NCBI RefSeq assembly: GCF_018780075.1
Contig: NZ_JADMKB010000009.1
Span: 87,799 to 151,798 of the forward strand
Length of the DNA stretch: 64,000 nucleotides
Direction: 5' to 3'
DNA from: Hydrogenophaga sp.
GTDB taxonomy: Bacteria; Pseudomonadota; Gammaproteobacteria; Burkholderiales; Burkholderiaceae_C
Positions 44,466-53,965 of the stretch are shown in pieces. The position numbers and the translations under genes were made by a program. A model generated the notes under the pieces. The model had not been told where the DNA came from. It saw nothing but the letters and a program-made list of their open reading frames with translations, and did not search any database. How positions within the stretch are numbered: position 1 is the first letter of the stretch; each line of letters starts with the position of its first letter.

Positions 44466-45977
44466 ATGAACCCGCACCCCCACGACATCCTTTCGCGCCG
44501 CACCAGCGGCGTGCTGCTGCACATCACCAGCCTGCCCGGCCCCCACGGCTCGGGCGACCTCGGCTCCGCCGCGCGCCACTTTGTCGACTGGCTGGCCTCC
44601 GCCGGCCAGTCGCTCTGGCAGATCCTGCCGCTCTCGCCCGCCGGCCCGGGCAATTCGCCCTACCAGAGCGTCTCGGCCTTCGCCGGCAGCCCGCTGATGG
44701 TGGACCTGGACGACCTGGTGCAACAGGGCTGGCTGCCATGGATGGCGCGCAAGGGTTTCGACCACCACCGCTGCGACTTCGAGCGCGTGGCGCCGTACCG
44801 CATGGCCTGCCTGCGCAAGGCCTGGGACGGGTTCAACCAGCGCGCCACCGACGTCTGCCGCGAGGCCCTGGCCACGTTCTGCGAAGAACACGCCCACTGG
44901 CTCGACGACCACGCCCTCTTCATGGTGATCGACGAACGCCACGGCGGCCCCTGGTCGCTCTGGCCCGAGCCGCTGGCCCGCCGCGACCAGGCCGCGCTGG
45001 ACGCGGTGCGCGAACAGTCGGCCCACGCGCTGGGCTTCTGGCGTTTCGTGCAGTGGCGTTTCTGGGTGCAGTGGCAGGCGTTGCGCGGCTATGCGCGCGA
45101 GCGCGGCGTGCAGATGGTGGGCGACGCGCCGATCTTCGTGGCGCACCACAGCGCCGATGTGTGGGCCCACGCCGACCAGTTCCTGCTCGACGAACAGATG
45201 GACCCCCATGTGGTGGCCGGTGTGCCCCCGGACTACTTCAGCCCCACCGGCCAGCGCTGGGGCAACCCGCTCTACAACTGGGAAGCCATGGCCCACCGCG
45301 GCCACCGCTGGTGGAAAGACCGGCTGGCGCACCTGTTCCAGCAGGTCGACGTGGTGCGGCTCGACCACTTCCGCGGCTTCGAGGCGCACTGGGAAATCCC
45401 CGCCAGCGAGCCCACCGCCGTGGCCGGCCAGTGGCAGCCCGGGCCCGGGCTCGCGTTCTTCCAGGCGATCGAGGACGAGCTGGGCCAGCTGCCCATCATC
45501 GCGGAAGACCTGGGCATGATCACGCCCGAGGTGAGCGCGCTGCGCCAGGCCTGCGGGTACCCGGGCATGCGCATCCTGCAGTTCGCCTTCGGCAGCGGAC
45601 CGGCCAACCCCTACCTGCCGCACAACCTGGAGCGCGGCTGCGTGGCCTACACCGGCACGCACGACAACGAGACCACGGTGGGCTGGTGGAACAGCGCGCC
45701 CGCCGGCGAAAAGACCTCGGCGCGAGCCTACCTGGGCCTCGGTGTGGACACCGAGCCGCACTGGACCCTGATCAACGCGCTGTCGATGTCGGTCGCCAAC
45801 ACGCTGGTGGTGCCGTTCCAGGACGTGCTGGGCCTGGACACCAAACACCGCATGAACACCCCCGGTCTGGCCACCGGCTGCTGGGAATGGCGCTTCGACT
45901 GGAGCCAGGTGGACCACCGCCCCGCCGAGCGCCTGGCGGCCATGACCCGCGCCCACGGGCGATGGAGGCCGGAATGA
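44466..45977 (+). CDS. malQ: 4-alpha-glucanotransferase (amylomaltase)
   Basis: 503 residues, GH77. [22 protein letters not shown], the [24 protein letters not shown] substrate loop, [17 protein letters not shown] (nucleophile Asp), [14 protein letters not shown] (acid Glu) and [14 protein letters not shown] are all present. It transfers maltosyl units between glucans and works with glgX and glgP on linear products. It starts 22 bases after glgX. Confidence 0.95.
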   Translation: MNPHPHDILSRRTSGVLLHITSLPGPHGSGDLGSAARHFVDWLASAGQSLWQILPLSPAGPGNSPYQSVSAFAGSPLMVDLDDLVQQGWLPWMARKGFDHHRCDFERVAPYRMACLRKAWDGFNQRATDVCREALATFCEEHAHWLDDHALFMVIDERHGGPWSLWPEPLARRDQAALDAVREQSAHALGFWRFVQWRFWVQWQALRGYARERGVQMVGDAPIFVAHHSADVWAHADQFLLDEQMDPHVVAGVPPDYFSPTGQRWGNPLYNWEAMAHRGHRWWKDRLAHLFQQVDVVRLDHFRGFEAHWEIPASEPTAVAGQWQPGPGLAFFQAIEDELGQLPIIAEDLGMITPEVSALRQACGYPGMRILQFAFGSGPANPYLPHNLERGCVAYTGTHDNETTVGWWNSAPAGEKTSARAYLGLGVDTEPHWTLINALSMSVANTLVVPFQDVLGLDTKHRMNTPGLATGCWEWRFDWSQVDHRPAERLAAMTRAHGRWRPE

Positions 45978-46095
45978 CCCCCCTGCGCCGCTGCGCGCCC
46001 TCCCCCCAGGGGGACGCACCCTTTGGCCCGGCAAAGCCGGTTCTTTGGGTGCCCTGGGTGGGTCACGCGCTCCGGCTTTCCCTTCCCACCGCCTT
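45978..46095 (+). repeat. type-A intergenic repeat after malQ
   Basis: Anchored at the malQ stop: CCCCCCTGCGCCGCTGCGCG, CCCCCCAGGGGG, GGCCCGGCAAAGCCGGTTC. It lies within the glycogen cluster, so transcription probably continues or restarts for glgC. Confidence 0.82.
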
Positions 46096-46116
46096 TCAAC
46101 ACAACAGGAGACAAAC

Positions 46117-47379
46117 ATGGAACACAAGAACACGCCCCAATACCTGGCCCGCCGCACCATCGGCCTGGTGCTCGCCGGTGGGCGCGGCTCGCGCCTGAAG
46201 GCGCTGACCGACCGCCGCACCAAACCCGCGGTGTACTTCGGCGGCAAGTTCCGCATCGTCGACTTCGCGCTCTCGAACTGCCTGAACTCGGGCGTGCGCC
46301 GCATCGGCGTGCTCACCCAGTACAAGTCGCACAGCCTGCTGCGCCACCTGCAGCGCGGCTGGAGTTTCCTGCGCAACGAGTTCAACGAGTTCATCGACCT
46401 GCTGCCGGCGCAGCAGCGCATGGACGACGAGAGCTGGTACCTGGGCACGGCCGACGCGGTGTACCAGAACCTGGACATCCTGCGCGCGCACAAGCCGGAA
46501 TACATCCTCATCCTCGCCGGCGACCACATCTACAAGATGGACTACGCCGAGCTGATCGCCGACCACGTGGCGCAGGGCAAGAAGTGCACGGTGGCCTGCA
46601 TCGAGGTGCCGATCGAAGAGGCCAGCGCCTTCGGCGTGATGGCCATCGACGGTCACCGCCAAATCACCCACTTCCTGGAAAAACCCGAGCACCCGCCCGC
46701 CATGCCGGGCAAACCGGGCGTGTCGCTGGCCAGCATGGGCATCTATGTGTTCGATGCGCAGCACCTGTTTGATGCGCTGGAAAAAGACGCCGCCACACCC
46801 GGCTCCAGCCGCGACTTCGGCAAGGACGTGATCCCCGCGATGGTGGCCGAGGGCCAGGCCGTGGCCCACCCCTTCGGCATGTCCTGCGTGAAGAGCTCGC
46901 CCGAGGCCCCGGCCTACTGGCGCGACGTGGGCACGGTGGACGCCTACTGGGCCGCCAACCTCGACCTCACCGGCACCATTCCCGAGCTCGACATGTACGA
47001 CCGCGACTGGCCGATCTGGACCTACCAGGAGCAGCTGCCGCCGGCCAAGTTCGTGTTCGACGACGACGGTCGCCGTGGCATGGCGGTGGACGCGCTGGTC
47101 TCGGGCGGCTGCATCATCTCGGGCGGCTCGGTGCGCCGCTCGGTGCTGTTCTCCAAGGTCCACATCCACTCCTTCGCCACGGTCGAAGAGGCCGTGCTGC
47201 TGCCCGAGGTGGACGTGGGCCGGAACTGCAAGCTGCGCAAGGTGGTGATCGACAACGGCTGCGTGATCCCCGAGGGCATGCAGATCGGTTTTGATGCCGC
47301 CGAGGACGCGCGCCGCTTCTACCGCACCGACAGCGGGGTGGTGCTGGTGACGCGCGAGATGCTGTTGGCTTTGGAATGA
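46117..47379 (+). CDS. glgC: glucose-1-phosphate adenylyltransferase (ADP-glucose pyrophosphorylase)
   Basis: 420 residues from the ATG of [14 protein letters not shown], with AGGAG 7 bases upstream. The nucleotide-binding motif [52 protein letters not shown] and the C-terminal left-handed beta-helix region ([17 protein letters not shown]) are standard. It makes ADP-glucose for GlgA and is the usual point of allosteric control. Confidence 0.96.
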   Translation: MEHKNTPQYLARRTIGLVLAGGRGSRLKALTDRRTKPAVYFGGKFRIVDFALSNCLNSGVRRIGVLTQYKSHSLLRHLQRGWSFLRNEFNEFIDLLPAQQRMDDESWYLGTADAVYQNLDILRAHKPEYILILAGDHIYKMDYAELIADHVAQGKKCTVACIEVPIEEASAFGVMAIDGHRQITHFLEKPEHPPAMPGKPGVSLASMGIYVFDAQHLFDALEKDAATPGSSRDFGKDVIPAMVAEGQAVAHPFGMSCVKSSPEAPAYWRDVGTVDAYWAANLDLTGTIPELDMYDRDWPIWTYQEQLPPAKFVFDDDGRRGMAVDALVSGGCIISGGSVRRSVLFSKVHIHSFATVEEAVLLPEVDVGRNCKLRKVVIDNGCVIPEGMQIGFDAAEDARRFYRTDSGVVLVTREMLLALE

Positions 47380-47495
47380 CCCCCCGAGAACTTGATCACC
47401 CCCCGCGCCGCCTTCGGCGTCACCCCCCTGTACGGGAGGCCACACTGGCGGCCCGGCGAAGCCGGTTCCGCGGTGTGCTGGCTTGACTCCCCTTC
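47380..47495 (+). repeat. type-A intergenic repeat after glgC
   Basis: CCCCCCGCGCCGCCTTCGGCG (stem CGCCG/CGGCG), CACCCCCCTGTACGGGAGGCC, GGCCCGGCGAAGCCGGTTCC and GCGGTGTGC, starting about 17 bases after the stop. It has the same orientation as the others. Confidence 0.8.
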
Positions 47496-47515
47496 GTTCG
47501 GACATGGATCTCTGC

Positions 47516-49048
47516 ATGAACTCCCCCAAAGTCCTTTACGTCTGCTCCGAGGTCTTTCCGCTGCTGAAAACCGGGGGCTTGGCCGACGTGAGTGCGGGTT
47601 TGCCGCCGGCCCTGTCGGCGCTGGGCGCTGATGTGCGCCTGCTGCTGCCGGCCTTTCCGTCCATCGTGGCCGGCGTCACGCCCGAAGGGCCGAGCCTGCT
47701 GGTGCCGGCGGGCGGCGCCATGGGCCTGCCGGGCGGGCTGGGGCCGCTGGCCAGTTCGGCGCCCGGTCCCACACCCTGGCTGCAACGGGGCCGCATCAGC
47801 GCCAACGGGCAGGCCGTGATGCTGCTGCACGCGCCCGGCCTGTTCGACCGGCCCGGCAACCCGTACCACGACGCCAGCGGCAAGCCCTGGGCCGACGCAG
47901 CCGACCAGTTCGCCTGGCTGGGCTGGGCGGCGGCGTTGCTGGGCACCGGTCTGGACCCGGCCTGGCACCCCGATGTGGTGCACGGCCACGACTGGCACAC
48001 CGGTCTGGCCTTCGCCTACCTGGCCCGCCTGGTCGCGGCGGGCCACCGCCGCCCCGCCACGGTGTTCACCATCCACAACCTCGCCTACCAAGGCCTGTTC
48101 CCCATCAGCGTGTGCCACCGCCTGGGGCTGCCCGACGCGCTGTTCCACGTGCAAGGGCTGGAGTTCCACGGCCAGGTGTCGTTCATGAAGGCCGGGCTGC
48201 AATACAGCGACGCCATCACCACGGTGAGCCCGAGTTACGCGCGCGAGATCACCGGCGAAGAACAGGGTTGCGGCCTCGACGGCCTGTTGCGCCACCGGCA
48301 AGCCGTGCTGCACGGCATCCTCAACGGCGTCGACGACGCGGTGTGGGACCCGGCGGCCGATGCGCTGGTGCAGCCCGGCTTTGACGCCGACCACCTGCAG
48401 GGCAAGGCCGAGGCCAAGGCGCGGCTGCAGCAGCGCATGGGCCTGCAGGCCCGCCCCGATGCGCTGCTGTTCGTCGTGGTCAGCCGCCTCACCGAACAGA
48501 AAGGCCTGCACCTGCTGCCCGGCGTGATCGACGGGCTGGTGCAGCGCGGCGGCCAGCTCGCCGTGCTCGGCGCGGGCGACCCCGCCATCGAGGACGCCCT
48601 GCGCGACAGCGTGGCGCGACACCCCGCGCAGGTGGCCCTGCACATCGGCTACGACGAGTCGCTCGCCCACGGCGTGATCGCCGGCGGCGACGTGATCCTG
48701 GTGCCCTCGCGCTTCGAGCCCTGCGGCCTGACCCAGCTCTACGGCCTGCGCTATGGCACGCTCCCCCTGGTGCGCGCGGTGGGGGGGCTGGCCGACACGG
48801 TCATCGACTGCAGCCTTGAAAACCTCGACGACGGCAGTGCCAGCGGCTTCGTCTTCCAGGGGCTCGACACACACAGCCTGTGGTCCGCCCTGCGCCGCGC
48901 CTTTGCGCTGCGCCGCCGCCCGGCCGACTGGCAGGCGGTGCAACGCCACGCCATGGCGCTGCGCTTCGGCTGGGAACGCGCCGCCACCGACACCCTGCGG
49001 GTCTACCAGCAGGCCCGCGCCGACGCCACTGGCACAGCTTCTGCTTGA
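47516..49048 (+). CDS. glgA: glycogen synthase (ADP-glucose, GT5)
   Basis: About 510 residues from MNSPKVLYVCSE; an ATG four codons upstream (MDLC) is the alternative. The ADP-glucose-binding KTGGLADV is near the N-terminus. HGHDWHTGLAFAYL, FTIHNLAYQG and the C-terminal EPCGLTQLYGLRYGTLPLVRAVGGLADTV (with the catalytic Glu) are clear GT5 motifs. It elongates alpha-1,4-glucan chains. Confidence 0.95.
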   Translation: MNSPKVLYVCSEVFPLLKTGGLADVSAGLPPALSALGADVRLLLPAFPSIVAGVTPEGPSLLVPAGGAMGLPGGLGPLASSAPGPTPWLQRGRISANGQAVMLLHAPGLFDRPGNPYHDASGKPWADAADQFAWLGWAAALLGTGLDPAWHPDVVHGHDWHTGLAFAYLARLVAAGHRRPATVFTIHNLAYQGLFPISVCHRLGLPDALFHVQGLEFHGQVSFMKAGLQYSDAITTVSPSYAREITGEEQGCGLDGLLRHRQAVLHGILNGVDDAVWDPAADALVQPGFDADHLQGKAEAKARLQQRMGLQARPDALLFVVVSRLTEQKGLHLLPGVIDGLVQRGGQLAVLGAGDPAIEDALRDSVARHPAQVALHIGYDESLAHGVIAGGDVILVPSRFEPCGLTQLYGLRYGTLPLVRAVGGLADTVIDCSLENLDDGSASGFVFQGLDTHSLWSALRRAFALRRRPADWQAVQRHAMALRFGWERAATDTLRVYQQARADATGTASA

Positions 49049-49086
49049 CGCCGTCCACCCGCCCACCGCTCTTTCGAACCGAGACC

Positions 49087-51567
49087 ATGCCCAACACCCC
49101 CCTGATCCCCACCGTCGGCACCGCCACCGCCCCGTTCGAATACGACCACCTGGACAACACGGTCGATGCGCTGCGCAAGTCCATCGCCAACCGGCTGGTC
49201 TACGCCGTGGGCAAAGACCTGCGCTCGGCCACCCGGCGCGACTGGCTGTTTGCCCTGTTCCACGCGGTGCGCGACCGCACCATGCACCGCTGGCGCGAGA
49301 CCCTGGCCGTGTCGCAGGACAACGATGCCAAGCGCGTGTACTACCTCTCGCTGGAATTCCTCACCGGGCGCGCACTCACCAACGCCCTGCTCGCGGTCGG
49401 CATCTACGACGACGCGAAAACCGCCTGCACCCAGCTCGGCGCCGACTTTGACGCGCTGATCGACCTCGAGACCGACGCCGGCCTGGGCAACGGGGGCCTG
49501 GGTCGCCTGGCCGCCTGTTTCCTCGACTCCATGGCCACGGTCGGTCTGCCCGGCATGGGCTACGGCATCCGCTACGACTTCGGCATGTTCGCGCAGCGCA
49601 TCGTCGACGGCCGCCAGGTCGAAGAGCCCGACTACTGGCTGGTCAACGGCAACCCCTGGGAGTTCATGCGCCCCGAGTTCAGCTACCCGGTGCAGTTCGG
49701 CGGCCGGCTGGTGCAGGAAGGCGAGCACGTGCGCTGGGTCGACACCGAGGACGTGATCGCCACCGCCTACGACAGCGGCGTGCCCGGCCACGAGCTCAGC
49801 AGCGTCACCACGCTGCGCCTGTGGACCGCGCGCGCCACCAGCGGCATCAACCTCGACGCCTTCAACAAGGGCGACTACATGCGCGCCGTGGAGGCCAAGA
49901 ACGAGTCGGAGAACGTCTCGCGCGTGCTCTACCCCGACGACAGCACCGAACACGGCAAGGAGCTGCGCCTGCGCCAGGAGTACTTCTTCGTCAGCGCCTC
50001 GCTCCAGGACATCGTGCGCCGCTACCTCAAGACGCACGGCAGCTTCGACCAGCTGGCCGACAAGGTCGCCATCCACCTCAACGACACCCACCCGGCGCTC
50101 GCCGTGCCCGAGCTGATGCGCATCCTGGTGGACGAACACCACGTGGAGTGGGACACCGCCTGGGACCTGTGCCAGCGCATCTTCAGCTACACCAACCACA
50201 CCCTGATGAGCGAGGCGCTGGAGACCTGGCCGGTGGAGCTGATGGGCCGCCTGCTGCCGCGCCACCTGCGCATCATCTACGACATGAACGCGCGTTTCCT
50301 GGCCGAGGTGCACGACCGCTTCCCGGGCGAAAACGAGCTGCTGCGCCGCATCTCGCTGATCGACGAACACGGCCAGCGCCGCGTGCGCATGGCCTACCTC
50401 TCGGTGCTGGCCAGCCACAAGATCAACGGTGTGTCGGCCCTGCACAGCCAGCTGATGGTGGAAACCATCTTTGCCGACTTCGCGCGCCTGTGGCCCGAGC
50501 GCTTCAACAACAAGACCAATGGCATCACGCCACGGCGCTGGCTCTCGCAGGCCAACCGGCCGCTCTCGGCGCTGATCGACGCGCGCATCGGCACCACCTG
50601 GCGCCGCCACCTGGACGAACTGACGCAGCTGCGCGCGCTGGCCGACGACACCGAGTTCCAGAGCGCGTTCCGCCTCGCCAAAGCCCAGAACAAGCAGCGC
50701 CTGACCGAACGCATCGCGAAAGAGACCGGCATCGTGGTCGACCCCGAGAGCCTGTTCGACGTGCAGATCAAGCGCATGCACGAATACAAGCGCCAGCTGC
50801 TCAACGTGTTGCACGTGGTGACGCGCTACCACCAGATCCTGGCCCGCCCCAACGCCAACTGGGTGCCGCGCACCGTGATCTTCGGCGGCAAGGCGGCCTC
50901 GGCCTACTACATGGCCAAGCTGGTGATCAAGCTGATCAACGACGTGGCGCGCACCGTCAACCACGACAAGCGCATCGGCGACAAGCTCAAGGTGGTGTTC
51001 CTGCCGAACTACCGCGTCTCGCTGGCCGAGGTCATCATCCCCGCGGCCGACCTCTCCGAGCAGATCTCCACCGCGGGCACCGAAGCCTCGGGCACTGGCA
51101 ACATGAAGTTCGCGCTCAACGGGGCGCTGACCATCGGCACCTGGGACGGCGCCAACATCGAGATCGCTGAAAACGTGGGGCTGGAGCACATCTTCATCTT
51201 CGGCAACCGCACCGAGCAGGTCGCGGCGCTGCGCGCGAGCGGCTACAACCCGCGCCGCTACTACGACCACAACTACGACCTCAAGACCGCGATCGACCGC
51301 ATCGCCGAAGGCGCCTTCAGCCCCGATGAGCCCAACCGCTTCCACGACATCACGCGCACGCTGCTCGAATCGGACTACTACCTGCTGCTGGCCGACTACG
51401 CCGACTACGTGGCGACCCAGCTGAAGGTGGACGAGCTGTACCGCCGCCCCACCGACTGGGCCCACCACGCGATCATGAACGTGGCCGGCATGGGCATGTT
51501 CTCCTCCGACCGCACCATCCGCGAGTACGCCGACGACATCTGGAAGGTCAAGCCGCTGTTCGATTGA
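49087..51567 (+). CDS. glgP: glycogen phosphorylase
   Basis: 826 residues. YYLSLEFLTGRAL, ETDAGLGNGGLGRLAACFLDSMATVGLPGMGYGIRYDFGMF, HLNDTHPALAVPELMR, TNGITPRRWL, KRMHEYKRQLLN and EASGTGNMKFALNGALTIGTWDGANIEI (PLP-binding Lys in NMKF) are the expected phosphorylase motifs. It releases glucose-1-phosphate. It is the last gene of the cluster. Confidence 0.96.
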   Translation: MPNTPLIPTVGTATAPFEYDHLDNTVDALRKSIANRLVYAVGKDLRSATRRDWLFALFHAVRDRTMHRWRETLAVSQDNDAKRVYYLSLEFLTGRALTNALLAVGIYDDAKTACTQLGADFDALIDLETDAGLGNGGLGRLAACFLDSMATVGLPGMGYGIRYDFGMFAQRIVDGRQVEEPDYWLVNGNPWEFMRPEFSYPVQFGGRLVQEGEHVRWVDTEDVIATAYDSGVPGHELSSVTTLRLWTARATSGINLDAFNKGDYMRAVEAKNESENVSRVLYPDDSTEHGKELRLRQEYFFVSASLQDIVRRYLKTHGSFDQLADKVAIHLNDTHPALAVPELMRILVDEHHVEWDTAWDLCQRIFSYTNHTLMSEALETWPVELMGRLLPRHLRIIYDMNARFLAEVHDRFPGENELLRRISLIDEHGQRRVRMAYLSVLASHKINGVSALHSQLMVETIFADFARLWPERFNNKTNGITPRRWLSQANRPLSALIDARIGTTWRRHLDELTQLRALADDTEFQSAFRLAKAQNKQRLTERIAKETGIVVDPESLFDVQIKRMHEYKRQLLNVLHVVTRYHQILARPNANWVPRTVIFGGKAASAYYMAKLVIKLINDVARTVNHDKRIGDKLKVVFLPNYRVSLAEVIIPAADLSEQISTAGTEASGTGNMKFALNGALTIGTWDGANIEIAENVGLEHIFIFGNRTEQVAALRASGYNPRRYYDHNYDLKTAIDRIAEGAFSPDEPNRFHDITRTLLESDYYLLLADYADYVATQLKVDELYRRPTDWAHHAIMNVAGMGMFSSDRTIREYADDIWKVKPLFD

Positions 51568-51650
51568 GCCCCCACACGCTGCCCCCCGAGGGGGCTGGAC
51601 CAGGTTGGATCGGCCCGGCGGCTGGCCCGGCCGATCTCCCACGCGCCCCT
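51568..51650 (+). repeat. type-C repeat after glgP
   Basis: GCCCCCACACGCTGCCCCCCGAGGGGGC starts at the glgP stop, then GGCCCGGCGGCTGGCCCGGCC. It resembles one unit of the tandem pair at 24839-25009. Confidence 0.65.
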
Positions 51651-51679
51651 GGTCCGGCGTGCATGCCAGAATCCGCCGC

Positions 51680-53161
51680 ATGCGCAACACGGGCTCGGGC
51701 ACGCGGTGGTGGTGGATGGTCGGGGCGGCGGTCTCGCTGGCCGGTGCCGTGCTGCTCGCGCGGCAGGCCATCGCCGAACAGCGCGCCCTGTTCGAGACCG
51801 ACGCCCGCATCGTGCACCGGCTGTTGAGCCAGCAGGTGGTGCAGCACGACGCCATCCTCGACACCCTGGCCCTGCTGCAACCCGGGCCTGAAACGCCGGG
51901 CGCCACGCCCCCCGAACAGCGCCTGCCCGCGCTCTACCCGCACATCCTCGCGGTGCAGCGCCGCGACCGCGACGCCAGCTGGCCGGACGCGGCCCTGGGC
52001 GCTGCCGAAGCCGCCTCGCGGGCCCAGCGGCGGGCCGCGCTCGCGGCGGTGGACCTGGCCAGCGGGCGCTACCGGCTGGTGCTCGCCGCCGCCCCCACGG
52101 CCTATGCCCTCACCATCGACCTGCGCGGCATGGTGCCCTGGGCCGAGTGGCCGATGCAGCCCGCCAGCAGCCCGGTGCGCGTCGCGCTGGAACACGAAGG
52201 CCGGGCCTTCGAGCTGCAGGCGGGCGACGCCACCGCGCTGAGCGACGCGACCGGCTGGCGCTTCGACTTCCACAAACACCTGGCCGCCGGGAGCCAGCCT
52301 TTCGACGTGGTCGCCACGCGGCAGATGGGCTGGGGCGAACTGCCCTGGGGCCGCATGCTGGCGTGGGCCCTGGCGGTGGCGCTGGTGCTCGCGGCCCTGG
52401 CCCAGTGGCAGCGCCAGCGGATCGCACGGCGCCGCGCCGAAGAGCTGTTGCGGCTGGGCCAGGTGGCGCGCCTGAACACCCTGGGCGAGCTGGCCGCCGG
52501 CATGGCGCACGAACTCAACCAGCCGCTCACCGCGGTGCTGGCCAACACCCAGGCCGCGCAGCGCCTGCTGGCCGACGAGCCGCCCGAGCTGGACACCGCG
52601 CGCACCGCCATGGCGCAGGCCGCCGCGCAGGCCCGGCGTGCCGCCGAGGTGGTGGGCCGCCTGCGCCGCGCGGTCGAGCGGCCGGACAGCCACGGCAGCG
52701 TGCTCGCGGTGGATCTGGCCGAGACCGTGCGCCGGGCGCTGTACCTGCTGGAACCCGAATGCCAACGCCGCGGCGTCGCGCCGCAGTTGCAGGCCATGGC
52801 GCCGGTGCGCGTGGCGGCCGACCCGGTGGCGCTCGACCAGATCGTGCACAACCTGCTGATGAACGCGCTGCAGGCGATGGAAGCGGCGGAGCCCGGGGCA
52901 CGCCGCCTCACGCTCACGGTGTCGCAGGCCGACGGCCAAGGCGAGCTGCGGGTGGCCGACAGCGGCCCGGGCATCCCGACCGAGGTGCTGCCGCGCCTGT
53001 TCGAACCTTTTTTCTCCACCCGAGAGGGCGGCCTCGGCCTGGGCCTCTCGCTCTGCGACACCCTGGCCAGCGGCATGGGCGGCTCGCTGAGCGCCGCCAA
53101 CCGGCCCGAGGGCGGCGCGGTGTTCAGCCTGCGCCTGCCACTGGCGGAGGCGCCCCAATGA
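51680..53161 (+). CDS. membrane sensor histidine kinase (FixL/DctB-like)
   Basis: 493 residues from the ATG of MRNTGSGTRWWWMV. TM1 is at about 10-28, a 195-residue periplasmic domain at 29-225 matches no family I can name, and TM2 is at about 226-244. HisKA follows with GELAAGMAHELNQPLTAVLANTQA (phospho-His about 277), then HATPase_c (LLMNALQAME, DSGPGIP, GGLGLGLSLCDTLA). DctB/FixL-class kinases pair with FixJ or NtrC regulators. The next gene, after a type-B repeat, encodes a FixJ-type regulator. The signal is unknown. Confidence 0.9.
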   Translation: MRNTGSGTRWWWMVGAAVSLAGAVLLARQAIAEQRALFETDARIVHRLLSQQVVQHDAILDTLALLQPGPETPGATPPEQRLPALYPHILAVQRRDRDASWPDAALGAAEAASRAQRRAALAAVDLASGRYRLVLAAAPTAYALTIDLRGMVPWAEWPMQPASSPVRVALEHEGRAFELQAGDATALSDATGWRFDFHKHLAAGSQPFDVVATRQMGWGELPWGRMLAWALAVALVLAALAQWQRQRIARRRAEELLRLGQVARLNTLGELAAGMAHELNQPLTAVLANTQAAQRLLADEPPELDTARTAMAQAAAQARRAAEVVGRLRRAVERPDSHGSVLAVDLAETVRRALYLLEPECQRRGVAPQLQAMAPVRVAADPVALDQIVHNLLMNALQAMEAAEPGARRLTLTVSQADGQGELRVADSGPGIPTEVLPRLFEPFFSTREGGLGLGLSLCDTLASGMGGSLSAANRPEGGAVFSLRLPLAEAPQ

Positions 53162-53222
53162 GCGCCGCGCCGGGCCGCCCCAAGCAAGCTCGCCCCGCAG
53201 CTCGAAGAGCGGAGGTGGCCTT
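53162..53222 (+). repeat. type-B intercistronic repeat carrying a Shine-Dalgarno
   Basis: Second copy of the element at 29267-29327: GCGCCGCGCCGGGCCGC, hairpin GCTC-GAA-GAGC, and GGAGG 7 bases before GTGAGCCC. Flanked exactly by the kinase TGA and the regulator GTG. Confidence 0.8.
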
Positions 53223-53861
53223 GTGAGCCCCACCCTGTCGCCTACCATCCACCTGATCGACGACGACGCGGCAGTGCGCGAAAGCCTCGCGCTGCTGATC
53301 GGCACCGTGGGCCTGCGCGTCACGACCTGGGCCGATCCGCAAGCGTTTCTCGACGGCTTCGACCGCGAGGCCATCGGCGCCATCGTGCTCGACGTGCGCA
53401 TGCCCGGCATCAGCGGCCTGACGGTGCTCGACACCCTGGTCGCACAGGGCGTGGACCAGCCGGTGATCATGCTCACCGGGCACGGCACGGTGGAGATGTG
53501 CCGTCGTGCCTTCAAGGCCGGTGCCGCCGAGTTCCTGGAGAAACCGGTCAACGACGAGCTGCTGATCGAAGCGCTGCAGAACGCGGTGCGCCAGCACGTG
53601 CGCTCGCGCGAGCGGCACCAGGCCGACCGCGCCGCGCGCGAACGCTACGCGCAGCTCTCCGAGCGCGAGCGCGAGGTGCTGGGCCTGATCGTCGCCGGCC
53701 TGACCAACAAGGAGATCGGCCGTGCGCTCGATCTCTCGCCGCGCACGGTGGAAAGCCACCGCGCCAACCTGTTCGCCAAGCTGCAGGCCGAGTCGCTGGC
53801 GAAGCTGATCCGTCACTACGCCGCGCTGGTGGACGCCGACAGCGGTGGCAACACTCCGTAG
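53223..53861 (+). CDS. FixJ/NarL-type LuxR response regulator
   Basis: 212 residues from a GTG supported by the repeat-encoded GGAGG. The receiver has LIDDDAAVRESL, phospho-acceptor Asp57 (VLDVRMPG), MLTGHG and Lys in FLEKPV. The LuxR HTH is LSEREREVLGLIVAGLTNKEIGRALDLSPRTVESHRANLFAKL. Its stop codon lies inside a perfect palindrome that is probably its own binding site upstream of the HbpS-ankyrin pair. Confidence 0.92.
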   Translation: MSPTLSPTIHLIDDDAAVRESLALLIGTVGLRVTTWADPQAFLDGFDREAIGAIVLDVRMPGISGLTVLDTLVAQGVDQPVIMLTGHGTVEMCRRAFKAGAAEFLEKPVNDELLIEALQNAVRQHVRSRERHQADRAARERYAQLSEREREVLGLIVAGLTNKEIGRALDLSPRTVESHRANLFAKLQAESLAKLIRHYAALVDADSGGNTP

Positions 53862-53872
53862 TTCTACGGAGT
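53853..53872. promoter_or_regulatory. perfect palindrome, candidate operator of the FixJ-type regulator
   Basis: ACTCCGTAG-TT-CTACGGAGT is a perfect 9-bp inverted repeat with a 2-base centre. It overlaps the regulator's TAG stop and lies about 100 bases upstream of the HbpS-like ATG. There is no T-run after it, so it is unlikely to be a terminator. Its position fits an activator site. Confidence 0.65.
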
Positions 53873-53965
53873 GCCGCGCGTAGCCGCCCGAATGGCGGTG
53901 AAGGCGGCGAATTTTTACAGTTCTCCCACGGTTGATCGAACCGCACACACCCGAAGGAGAACCCC

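Noticed and set aside
42662-44653. 663-residue minus-strand ORF
   Set aside because: Antisense of glgX.
49003-51906. 967-residue minus-strand ORF
   Set aside because: Antisense shadow of glgP; high GC leaves few stops in the opposite frame.
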